The translations under genes and the position numbers were made by a program. Below the pieces are notes generated by a model. It made no database searches. It was not told the origin of the DNA and saw only the letters and a list, made by a program, of their open reading frames with translations. Positions 1 to 6,186 of a stretch of 7,716 bases of DNA are shown piece by piece. This stretch comes from an uncultured Planctomycetaceae bacterium (GTDB lineage Bacteria; Planctomycetota; Planctomycetia; Pirellulales; Pirellulaceae): the NCBI GenBank assembly GCA_903927685.1, contig CAIYOB010000473.1:1-7716 (forward strand), in the 5' to 3' direction. Every line of letters starts with the position of its first letter. The stretch's first letter is position 1.

Positions 1-1743
1 GAGCGACGCAACTTTGAGTGGTGGTACTGGTGGCAGCAGAGTCATCGGGAACGGACGACGCTCCAGTTGCCCATCGCGGAAGTGCGGGGATTCGATCTCA
101 GCCCGGACGGGCAACTCGTGGCGGTCGCCTCCGACGACGGCACCGTGTTGGTCGCCGACAGCACCACGGGCCAAGTCATTTGGACGCACGCAGATCCTGG
201 CCGGAGGGTGACTTGTGTTCGTTTCCAGCCGGGCGGTTTCTGGCTGGCCTGCGGGACCTCGGCGGGCGAGATTACGCTGTGGGCTCCGGCCGTGGGGACG
301 CCGGGCATCACGCTGCGCGGATTGTCGGCCAGTATCGACTCGCTCGCGTTTGATCCGTCGGGACTCCGCCTGACGGCCGCCACTTGGAGCGGCCAAATGG
401 GGCTCTGGAACATTGCCGACTCGACTCCGGTTTGGACGCTGACCAAGGCCGGCGCACACCTCACGGCCGTCGCTCTTGCGCCCGACGGTCAATTCCTGGC
501 GAGCGGTCACGATGATGGGATGATCCGCCTGTGGGAGAGCGGCGCGGGACGAGCACTGGGAGAACTGCATGGCCACCATCGGTTCTTGCCCGGCACACAG
601 CACGTGGCCCTGCAGTTCCTGCCCGACGGGCGCCTGCTGAGCGGCTCGACGGACCAGACGATCCGCCTCTGGGACGTAGGCGAACGACGGCAAGTGGGCA
701 GCTTGGCGGTGGCGGGGCAAGACATCCGCCACCTCGCGTTGGATTCGGCCGGAGGCCGACTGGCCACGGGGACCTTCGATCGCTGCGTGTGCTTGTGGGA
801 TCTGTCAGCCGCCGAATCGCGGGGCGTCCGCACCTGGCATACCCCCTCCCAGGTCGACTGCTGGAAGAGTGTGGGCGAGGTTCTGGTCGGAGTCCGCATT
901 CATCCGTCCGGCAGCCTGCTGAGCATGCAGTCCGACGGCACGCTGCACACCTGGTCGGTTCCCGCGGTGTCCACCCAAGGCGAGCCGCCCGACCTCGGGG
1001 GACTGGCCTTGTGCCTGGCGTATCGGGCCGACGGTTCCCTGATCTGCGCGGCATACACGTCCGCCGATGTGACGCTGTGGGAAGCGGACACCGGGCGTAT
1101 TCTCCGGAGGCTGACGGCGCCTGATTCCGAGATGATCTGCGCCCCCTCATTCACGGGCGACGCTTGCCGCCTGACCGCGTGCACGGACAAGGGGTGCCTG
1201 CTGGTTTGGAACGTCGCGGACGGCCGGATCTTGGCTCGCACGCCGCTTGGCGTCGAGCGGCCCGAATACGCCTGCCTGAGCCCGGCTGGCGACTTGTTGT
1301 GCTGCCGAACACGGTCCGGAATGGGCCAATTGTGGTCGCTGGCGGATTGCCGAAAACGAGCCGAGTTCCACACGGAGTCGGTCAGGATCACTGCGGTCTG
1401 CCTCAGCCCGGACGCACACTGCCTCGCCACCTGCCACTGGCGCGACGCGGACGTCCAACTCTGGGATCCGGAAACGGGGCGCCCTCTGGGTGTCCTCCGC
1501 GGACATCGCGGCGGCGTGGTCGCCCTGGCGTTCAGCCCCGACGGGCGGCGGATTGCCAGCGGGGGTTACGACCAGTGCGTGCGGCTCTGGGATGTCGCCA
1601 GCGGACAGCAGGTCTTGACCCTGCGTCACGAGGGACCGGATTTTCCCAAAGCCCTCGCCTTTCGCTCCGATGGCCAGCAACTGGCGGTCGGGCACCAGTC
1701 CGGGCGGATTTCGGTCTGGGACGCCCCTCGGCACTCGGACTAG
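1..1743 (+). CDS. WD40 repeat protein, C-terminal part (5' end outside window); probably a Ser/Thr kinase-WD40 fusion
   Basis: The frame is open from the first base and ends at TAG 1741-1743, so at least 580 residues are present and the true start lies to the left. A TTG at 67 could be taken as a start, but the frame continues upstream as FEWWYWWQQSHRERTTLQ (residues 6-23). This resembles the linker that precedes the propeller in planctomycetal Ser/Thr kinase-WD40 proteins. From residue about 24 there are about 13 WD40 units, each with an SPDG-like turn and an LW/WD-type end. The marker tryptophans fall at residues 94, 136, 178, 224, 266, 318, 360, 403, 445, 488, 530 and 573, mostly 42-43 apart. 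One unit before them ends in VLVAD. Thirteen to fourteen blades would make two seven-bladed propellers serving as a protein-binding scaffold. The best-preserved units are near residues 150-180, 200-226 and 500-532 (GHDDGMIRLW, STDQTIRLWDV, YDQCVRLWDV). The kinase domain itself is not visible and is inferred. Confidence 0.88.
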   Translation, partial: ERRNFEWWYWWQQSHRERTTLQLPIAEVRGFDLSPDGQLVAVASDDGTVLVADSTTGQVIWTHADPGRRVTCVRFQPGGFWLACGTSAGEITLWAPAVGTPGITLRGLSASIDSLAFDPSGLRLTAATWSGQMGLWNIADSTPVWTLTKAGAHLTAVALAPDGQFLASGHDDGMIRLWESGAGRALGELHGHHRFLPGTQHVALQFLPDGRLLSGSTDQTIRLWDVGERRQVGSLAVAGQDIRHLALDSAGGRLATGTFDRCVCLWDLSAAESRGVRTWHTPSQVDCWKSVGEVLVGVRIHPSGSLLSMQSDGTLHTWSVPAVSTQGEPPDLGGLALCLAYRADGSLICAAYTSADVTLWEADTGRILRRLTAPDSEMICAPSFTGDACRLTACTDKGCLLVWNVADGRILARTPLGVERPEYACLSPAGDLLCCRTRSGMGQLWSLADCRKRAEFHTESVRITAVCLSPDAHCLATCHWRDADVQLWDPETGRPLGVLRGHRGGVVALAFSPDGRRIASGGYDQCVRLWDVASGQQVLTLRHEGPDFPKALAFRSDGQQLAVGHQSGRISVWDAPRHSD

Positions 1744-1942
1744 CTCCCGATGCGAAACGGGCCTGGGATGATGTCGTCCGTGTCGTCACGCTTTTCGCAG
1801 ATCGGGCTCAACGATAACCAGCCCCACTCGCGCAGCGCCCGTAGCTGCGTCCTCAGCACGCAGATGATCTCGTCCGCGTGGCTCGACTGCGGACGACGAC
1901 GGCGGACGACGACATTTTGCCGCAGATTTCCCCCGACTGGGC
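1744..1942. other. intergenic stretch without a convincing gene
   Basis: Open frames exist on both strands (for example 1750-1965 + and 1740-1979 -), but neither has a recognisable domain or ribosome binding site. A weak inverted repeat CCCG/CGGG (1746-1749 and 1758-1761) follows the WD40 stop codon without a T-tract. A 12-base direct repeat, gcggacgacgac, occurs at 1889-1900 and 1902-1913. No promoter could be assigned. Confidence 0.5.
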
Positions 1943-2329
1943 ATGCGTATTTTCCGTCCACATGACACGCGAGCCCCACCGTTACTGCTGCTGGGCTTCG
2001 ATGTGGTGCCGGGCAATATCATGCCGGCCACGCTGGGCGCGCATCTGCTGGGACTGGCCTGGCTGCTGAACCGGATGAGGCGGAAGCTGGGCGACCAGGC
2101 GGACCGGCAGAAGATTGTGACGCTCGTCAGCCGGGCGGCGGTCGAGGCGGAGGACGGGGAGGCGTTCTGGCGGCTGTTGGTCCGGTACAGGCTCCCGGAG
2201 TCTCGGCGGTACGGAGGATTGGCACTGGGGGCTCGCTGCACTCGACCCCAGGCACCCGGGGATCGGCACACGCTGCCCGACACACACGCTGCCCGACACA
2301 CACACGCTGCCCGGTACCCTGGGGCCTGA
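1943..2329 (+). CDS. doubtful small hypothetical protein with a repeat-derived C-terminus
   Basis: This is a possible 128-residue protein of no recognised family. From about 1997 to 2215 the codons look genuinely coding: mostly G or C in the third position, with many CTG, GGC, GCG and CGG codons. The matching peptide is plausible, with a hydrophobic stretch at residues 13-20, a helical segment LGAHLLGLAWLLNRMRRKLG (residues 32-51) and a charged helix ending in AEDGEAFWRLLVRYRLPE. No Shine-Dalgarno sequence precedes the ATG, and the first dozen codons look less like coding sequence, so the start is uncertain. From residue about 95 the frame runs through the hairpin repeat (2225-2251) and the tandem repeat (2265-2314). 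These encode the low-complexity tail ARHTHAARYPGA, which is unlikely to be original. It may be a small planctomycetal protein truncated by a repeat insertion, or a gene remnant. Confidence 0.4.
   Translation: MRIFRPHDTRAPPLLLLGFDVVPGNIMPATLGAHLLGLAWLLNRMRRKLGDQADRQKIVTLVSRAAVEAEDGEAFWRLLVRYRLPESRRYGGLALGARCTRPQAPGDRHTLPDTHAARHTHAARYPGA
2225..2251 (+). repeat. hairpin repeat, copy 1 (15-nt conserved loop, 6-bp arms)
   Basis: Arms CTGGGG (2225-2230) and CCCCAG (2246-2251) are perfectly complementary and enclose the loop GCTCGCTGCACTCGA (2231-2245). The strand is defined by this loop orientation. The segment 2228-2257 is an exact reverse complement of 7480-7509. It lies upstream of the FAD dehydrogenase gene and inside the 3' part of the doubtful small reading frame. 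Confidence 0.85.
2246..2324. repeat. inverted repeat enclosing the tandem repeat
   Basis: The left arm 2246-2260 and right arm 2310-2324 match as inverted repeats at 12 of 15 positions, including an unbroken 7-bp pairing of CCCCAGG (2246-2252) with CCTGGGG (2318-2324). The left arm is also the 3' arm of hairpin copy 1, so the two structures exclude each other. This may be a folded element or the two ends of a decayed small mobile element. Confidence 0.55.
2265..2314. repeat. short tandem repeat, three units of 16, 16 and 18 bp
   Basis: The units are 2265-2280, 2281-2296 and 2297-2314. They share the core CACACGCTGCCCG, and the third has an extra CA dinucleotide, as expected from replication slippage. 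The array fills the loop of the inverted repeat 2246-2324, which points to one composite repeat element. Confidence 0.85.
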
Positions 2330-2342
2330 CCCGGAACTCTGT

Positions 2343-2348
2343 TACAAT
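2343..2348 (+). promoter_or_regulatory. candidate -10 box for the FAD dehydrogenase operon (possibly leaderless)
   Basis: TACAAT matches the bacterial -10 consensus TATAAT at five of six positions in an otherwise GC-rich stretch. Seven bases separate it from the ATG at 2356, so transcription would begin at or next to the start codon. The bases before the ATG (TTCCCGGC) contain no Shine-Dalgarno sequence, which fits a leaderless mRNA. No clear -35 box was found. Confidence 0.4.
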
Positions 2349-2355
2349 TCCCGGC

Positions 2356-3960
2356 ATGCCGTATCTCAGGATTGCCAACATCCGCGTCGACGTGACCGAG
2401 CCCGAGTCCCTGCTGCCCGGCCGGGTCGCGAACCAATTGGGGCTGCGCGAGGCGGACGTGAGCGCCTGGCGGATTCTGCGGAAGAGTTTGGATGCCCGCT
2501 CGCGCTACGACTTGACGTTCGTCTACACGATTCTGGTCGAGTTGCCGGAGGGGGACCTGATCCCGCGGTTGCTGGCCCGGCAACCGGCGGACGTCCAGCT
2601 GTACGCGCCGCCGCGGTTCGAGGATCCCGAGCCGGGCGGCCGGCCGCTGGACCAGCGTCCCGTCGTGATCGGCTCGGGGCCGGCCGGCTTGCTGGCCGCG
2701 TATTTCCTGGCCTGGAAAGGGTATCGTCCGCTGATTATCGAGCGCGGCCAGCCGGTCAAGTTGCGGGTGCCGGCGATCCGGGCTTTTGAAGCCGGCGGGG
2801 ACCACGACGCGGAAAGCAACTACCTGTTCGGCGAAGGCGGTGCGGGCACGTTCAGCGACGGCAAGCTGACATGCCGCCTGAGTGGTCCCGACGTGACGTG
2901 GGTCTTGGAGCGGCTGGTGGAGTGCGGCGGCAAGCCTGCGCTGATCTATGAACATCGGCCCCATTTGGGCAGCAATCGGCTGCCCCTGATCGTGCGCAAT
3001 CTGCGCCGCAAGATCGAGGCCCTGGGCGGCGAATACTGGTTCGGCTGCCGGCTGGAAGGACTGGATGTCGCCGCCGGCGGCCTGCGCGGGCTGCACACGT
3101 CGCGCGGGTACCTCGCGGCGACCCGGGCCATCTTGGGCATCGGGCACAGCGCCCGCGACACGTACGCCATGCTGTTGGCCGCCGGGATTCCGCTGCAACC
3201 CAAGGCGTTTCAATTGGGCTTGCGGATCGAGCAACCTCAGGAGCAGATCAACCGGCACAAGTACGGGCGTCCGGAGTACCTGGAACTGCTGGGAGCCGCC
3301 GATTATACGCTGACCGCGCACGGCCAGCGCGATGTGTACTCGTTCTGCATGTGCGCCGGCGGCGTGACGATCCCCAGCGTCTCCGAGCCGGAGTGCCTGG
3401 CGACCAACGGCATGAGCAATTCACGGCACGACACGCCGTTCGCCAACAGCGGCATCATGGTGACGCTGGAGCCGCACGAGTTCGGCGGGACGCACGCCTT
3501 GGCGGGCGTGGACTTGCAGCGGCGTTTCGAGCAACTGGCCTTTGCGTTGGCGGGGCGCAATTACCGGGCGCCCATCCAGACGGCCGCCGACTTTCTGGCC
3601 GGCCGCACGCCGCCGCCCGGACAGCGGCTGGACAGCTCCTATCAGCGCGGCACGACGGCCCTGAACCTGGACCAGGTCCTGCCGCCCCTGGTCAGCGCCG
3701 CGATTCGTGCGGGACTGCCGGTCATGGATCGCAAGTGGCGCGGCGACTTTTTGCGGAATGCCAACCTGTTGGGACCCGAGATGCGGGGCAGTTCGCCGGT
3801 CCGCATCGAGCGGGACGCGAGCACCCGCCAGTCGCCCGGCTGCCCGGGGTTGTACCCTGTCGGCGAGGGCGCCGGCTTCGCCGGGGGCATCATCAGCGCG
3901 GCGGTCGACGGCCTGCTGAGCGCCAAACAGATCGTCCGACAGTTCGCTCCGAACGGGTGA
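2356..3960 (+). CDS. FAD-dependent dehydrogenase (COG2509-like NAD(P)/FAD oxidoreductase)
   Basis: This 534-residue flavoprotein has the normal length for its family. An N-terminal domain (residues 1-95) carries the family-typical stretch RILRKSLDARSRYDLTFVYT (39-58). A Rossmann FAD-binding motif follows, VVIGSGPAGLLAA (103-115), with glycines 106, 108 and 111. Glu129 at the end of the second strand is the expected contact to the FAD ribose. Further family blocks are FGEGGAGTFSDGKL (158-171), GIGHSARDTY (261-270), MSNSRHDTPFANSGIMV (353-369) and the C-terminal FAD-closing segment VGEGAGFAGGIISAAVDG (502-519). The protein should be cytosolic, since no signal peptide or membrane segment is visible. 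Substrate and partner are unknown for this family. The nuclease gene follows after 14 bases, so the two are probably co-transcribed. The start is the ATG at 2356, because the MPYLRIANIRV opening suits the family and nothing plausible lies upstream. The family call is firm and the reaction is open. Confidence 0.92.
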   Translation: MPYLRIANIRVDVTEPESLLPGRVANQLGLREADVSAWRILRKSLDARSRYDLTFVYTILVELPEGDLIPRLLARQPADVQLYAPPRFEDPEPGGRPLDQRPVVIGSGPAGLLAAYFLAWKGYRPLIIERGQPVKLRVPAIRAFEAGGDHDAESNYLFGEGGAGTFSDGKLTCRLSGPDVTWVLERLVECGGKPALIYEHRPHLGSNRLPLIVRNLRRKIEALGGEYWFGCRLEGLDVAAGGLRGLHTSRGYLAATRAILGIGHSARDTYAMLLAAGIPLQPKAFQLGLRIEQPQEQINRHKYGRPEYLELLGAADYTLTAHGQRDVYSFCMCAGGVTIPSVSEPECLATNGMSNSRHDTPFANSGIMVTLEPHEFGGTHALAGVDLQRRFEQLAFALAGRNYRAPIQTAADFLAGRTPPPGQRLDSSYQRGTTALNLDQVLPPLVSAAIRAGLPVMDRKWRGDFLRNANLLGPEMRGSSPVRIERDASTRQSPGCPGLYPVGEGAGFAGGIISAAVDGLLSAKQIVRQFAPNG

Positions 3961-3974
3961 GGACCGCTGAATCC

Positions 3975-4790
3975 ATGACAACGCACCGCGAGCCCCTCAC
4001 GGCCCTCCGCATCACCACCTGGAACGTCAACGGTCTGCGCGCCGCGTTGCGGAAGGGCTTTGGCGATTGCCTGGCCCAATTGGCGCCGGACGTGCTGCTG
4101 CTCCAGGAGATTCGCTGCCAGCCGGACCAATTGCCCGCCGAATGGGCCGCGCCGACGGGCTGGCACGTCCGTTGGCGGCCGGCCCAGAAGGCCGGCTATG
4201 CGGGCACGGCGATCTGGTCACGGTTTCCGCTGGAGGTTCTGGCCGAAGGCTTGGACGACGGAGCCGGCGACCCCGACGGCCGCGTGCTGGTGGCGCGGGT
4301 CTGTGGTGTGATCGTGGCCAGCGTGTACTTGCCTTCCGGGTCATCCGGCCCCGAGCGGCAGGCGTACAAGGACGTCTGGTTGGATCGCTTCCTGCCGTGG
4401 GCTGCAAAGCTGGCGGAGCGCCGCGCGCCGGTCGTGCTGGGCGGCGATCTGAACATTGCCCACACCGAACGGGACATCTTCTACGCCACCGGCAACCAGA
4501 ACAACTCCGGTTTCCTGCCGCACGAACGGGCTTGGTTCGGGCGACTGCTGGAGGCGGGCTGGACCGATTTCGTCCGCCAACAGTTTGGCGACCGGGACGG
4601 CCCGTACTCGTGGTGGTCCAACCGCGGCCAGGCCCGCCAGTTGGACCGCGGCTGGCGGATCGACTATCTGCTGGGCAACCGCCTCGCCGCGGAACGCTGG
4701 CGCGACGCCGCCATCTATCGCCACGGCGGGCTGTACGTATCCGACCATGCGCCGGTGACCGTCAATCTGCGGATCCCGGCGGCGGAGTAG
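3975..4790 (+). CDS. xth: exodeoxyribonuclease III / AP endonuclease
   Basis: This 271-residue enzyme belongs to the exonuclease III (APE1-like) branch of the endonuclease/exonuclease/phosphatase fold. Such enzymes cut DNA at abasic sites and trim 3' ends in base excision repair, using a divalent metal. All key family residues are visible: Asn18 in WNVNGLR, Glu45 in LLLQEIRC (metal), Tyr118 in SVYLPSG, Asp158 and Asn160 in GGDLNIAHTE, Asp230 in GWRIDYLL, and the catalytic Asp257-His258 in SDHAP. Length is typical. The same frame stays open far upstream inside the dehydrogenase gene, but ATG 3975 places the conserved ITTWNVNG block at residue 13, as in relatives. A GAGGA at 3959-3963 overlaps the preceding stop codon and lies 11 bases before the ATG, a slightly long but usable ribosome binding site. 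This suggests translation linked to the dehydrogenase. Confidence 0.95.
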   Translation: MTTHREPLTALRITTWNVNGLRAALRKGFGDCLAQLAPDVLLLQEIRCQPDQLPAEWAAPTGWHVRWRPAQKAGYAGTAIWSRFPLEVLAEGLDDGAGDPDGRVLVARVCGVIVASVYLPSGSSGPERQAYKDVWLDRFLPWAAKLAERRAPVVLGGDLNIAHTERDIFYATGNQNNSGFLPHERAWFGRLLEAGWTDFVRQQFGDRDGPYSWWSNRGQARQLDRGWRIDYLLGNRLAAERWRDAAIYRHGGLYVSDHAPVTVNLRIPAAE

Positions 4791-4799
4791 CGTGAGCCT

Positions 4800-4831
4800 G
4801 TGCCCACCTGGCTCGACGCGTGGCACGAGCC
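4800..4831. terminator. weak candidate bidirectional terminator between convergent genes
   Basis: The 53-base gap between the convergent nuclease and TPR genes holds GGCTCG (4810-4815) and CGAGCC (4826-4831), a 6-bp stem with a 10-base loop. A competing stem pairs GTGCC (4800-4804) with GGCAC (4822-4826). There is no T-tract on either strand, so intrinsic termination is only a guess from position and structure. Confidence 0.25.
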
Positions 4832-4843
4832 CCGGGCCAGAGA

Positions 4844-6106
4844 TCACTCGGTCGCCGCGGGGTTCGCGGCGGTCAATTCCTGCAGCGCCTGCCTGGCTTG
4901 TTCGTGGTCGGGTTGAATCGCCAGCGCGGTCTGCAACCAGGTGATCGCCAGCAGGGGCTTGTCCAGTTGCCGAGCGACCACGCCCAGCTCGTAGCGGAGG
5001 TCGGCGCTGTCGGGGTCCTTGAGTGCCTGGTTGTGCAAGTCGGTAAAGTGGTCCCGCAGGCGGCGGACCTCCTCGACGATCTTCAACTGGTCCGCAGCCT
5101 GCTTGTCGTCTCCCAGGCGTTTGTAGGCCATGCCCAGGGTGTACCTGGGCCGCCATTCTTTCGGATATGCGGCCACCGCCTTCTGCAGGACGTCCACGGC
5201 CGCGGCGGCGTCGCCGGACTCCAGTTCCAGCATCCCTTTCAGGTACATGGCTTGCAGATGGCGGGGATCCCGGTCCAGGGCCTGGTCCGCCAGCTGGAGC
5301 GCGGCCGCTTTGTCTCCCAGTCCGCGCTGGCACTCGGCCTGCAGCCACAGACTGTGCGCCGACGACGGGCAGGTCCGCAGGGTCTGCAAGGCTTCCTGGT
5401 GTTGCTGCTGTTTGAATTGGCATTCGGCCAACTCCAGCAACACCGCTTCCTTGCCGGCCTGGTTCGGATCGCGTTTCAGGCATTCGCGATACGCGTCGAT
5501 CGCCTTGCGATACTCTTCGTAGTCCTTGTGGATCAGTCCCATCAGGCGATGCGGCCGCGGGTCCTGCGGCGCCTGTTGCGCCACAGTGGCCAGATGACTG
5601 ATCGCGTGATTCATGGCCCCGGTGTCGTAGTACAGCGCGGCCAGCCAGCGATGCGCGTCGGTCTGCTGCGGATCCAGGGTGATCGCATCCTGCAGGATCC
5701 GCCGGGCGTCGCGGAATTGCCGAGCCTTGTACAGCGCTTCGCCGGACAGCGCGTAGGCCAGGACGCGGGTGTCAGGATGATTGCGGGCCAGGCCGAAGGC
5801 GACAATCGCCTCGAACAGCCGCTGACTTTTCAGCAGCAGCATCCCGGCCAGCAGCCGCTGGTGGGGCTCGTACGCCTTCAGATCCTGCAGTCCTTCGGCA
5901 GCCGCCCGCACGCCGTCCAGGTCGTTGACGGCGAACGCGGCCAGGGCCGCCCGAAACTGCCGGTCGGGTGCCGTCCGCAGGGCGTAGCCGTAGCGGCCCA
6001 GGCCGATCAGCACCGCCAGCAGGACGACGCTGGGGATCAGCAGCAGCCGGGCCGGGGAGCGTCGGGAGCGCGGTTCGCTGAGAGATTCGGTAGGCGGTTC
6101 GTTCAT
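4844..6106 (-). CDS. membrane-anchored tetratricopeptide repeat (TPR) protein
   Basis: This is a 420-residue TPR protein. An arginine-rich stretch (residues 13-20) precedes a single hydrophobic segment, LLLIPSVVLLAVLIGLG (21-37), which is a probable membrane anchor or uncleaved signal. The remainder would then lie on the periplasmic side by the positive-inside rule. About eight to nine TPR-like helix pairs follow from residue about 80 to the end. The clearest are 114-147 (GEALYKARQFRDARRILQDA), 184-214, 284-316 and 367-400. TPRs bind partner proteins, and no catalytic domain is present. Residues 370-408 align without gaps to 359-397 of the divergent neighbour (18 of 39 identical by eye), so the two are paralogues. 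The ATG at 6104-6106 is the start giving the full charged-hydrophobic N-terminus. No strong ribosome binding site precedes it. Function is unknown. Confidence 0.88.
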   Translation of the reverse strand: MNEPPTESLSEPRSRRSPARLLLIPSVVLLAVLIGLGRYGYALRTAPDRQFRAALAAFAVNDLDGVRAAAEGLQDLKAYEPHQRLLAGMLLLKSQRLFEAIVAFGLARNHPDTRVLAYALSGEALYKARQFRDARRILQDAITLDPQQTDAHRWLAALYYDTGAMNHAISHLATVAQQAPQDPRPHRLMGLIHKDYEEYRKAIDAYRECLKRDPNQAGKEAVLLELAECQFKQQQHQEALQTLRTCPSSAHSLWLQAECQRGLGDKAAALQLADQALDRDPRHLQAMYLKGMLELESGDAAAAVDVLQKAVAAYPKEWRPRYTLGMAYKRLGDDKQAADQLKIVEEVRRLRDHFTDLHNQALKDPDSADLRYELGVVARQLDKPLLAITWLQTALAIQPDHEQARQALQELTAANPAATE

Positions 6107-6125
6107 GGTTCGGATTCAAGAGACC

Positions 6126-6154
6126 TTGCGAGGCAACTTGCCAGCCTCTATTGT
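6126..6154 (+). promoter_or_regulatory. candidate promoter for the rightward TPR gene
   Basis: TTGCGA (6126-6131) and TATTGT (6149-6154) each match the -35 and -10 consensus at four of six positions and are separated by 17 bases. Transcription would begin near 6162, just before the AGGAGG at 6165-6170. Matches of this quality occur by chance, so this rests mainly on position and spacing. Confidence 0.3.
6130..6148. promoter_or_regulatory. palindrome in the divergent promoter region, possible operator
   Basis: GGCAACTTGCC (6132-6142) is a perfect dyad around one central base. An outer pair, GAGGC (6130-6134) and GCCTC (6144-6148), adds a second, overlapping symmetry. The dyad lies in the 80-base gap between two divergent start codons and between the candidate -35 and -10 boxes, where a repressor could control both genes. 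No regulator gene is visible in the window. Confidence 0.3.
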
Positions 6155-6164
6155 GACGCGTACC

Positions 6165-6170
6165 AGGAGG
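6165..6170 (+). promoter_or_regulatory. strong Shine-Dalgarno sequence with unusual spacing
   Basis: AGGAGG is a full anti-16S match but lies 16 bases before the ATG at 6187. Its immediate downstream ATG (6171) opens a different frame with no TPR character. The in-frame codons between 6157 and 6187 include no ATG, GTG or TTG, so the start at 6187 stands despite the distance. Confidence 0.5.
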
Positions 6171-6186
6171 ATGGGAAACCCGGGCT

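Noticed and set aside
1740..1979. Possible 79-codon minus-strand gene after the WD40 gene
   Set aside because: No known motif or Shine-Dalgarno sequence is visible, and the peptide resembles no family I recognise. It could be a remnant, but the sequence gives no positive support.
2265..2314. The three-unit repeat as a CRISPR array
   Set aside because: Units are 16-18 bp and directly abutting, with no spacers and no cas genes. It is a simple tandem repeat.
1786..3321. A 511-codon open frame on the minus strand, opposite the dehydrogenase gene
   Set aside because: It is glutamine-, arginine- and proline-rich with no recognisable domain, and the opposite strand encodes clear FAD-binding motifs. 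Long antisense frames are expected in GC-rich genes.
3351..3974. Upstream extension of the exonuclease III frame
   Set aside because: The frame is open through the end of the dehydrogenase gene but yields arginine-rich, non-conserved sequence. The conserved nuclease fold begins just after the ATG at 3975.
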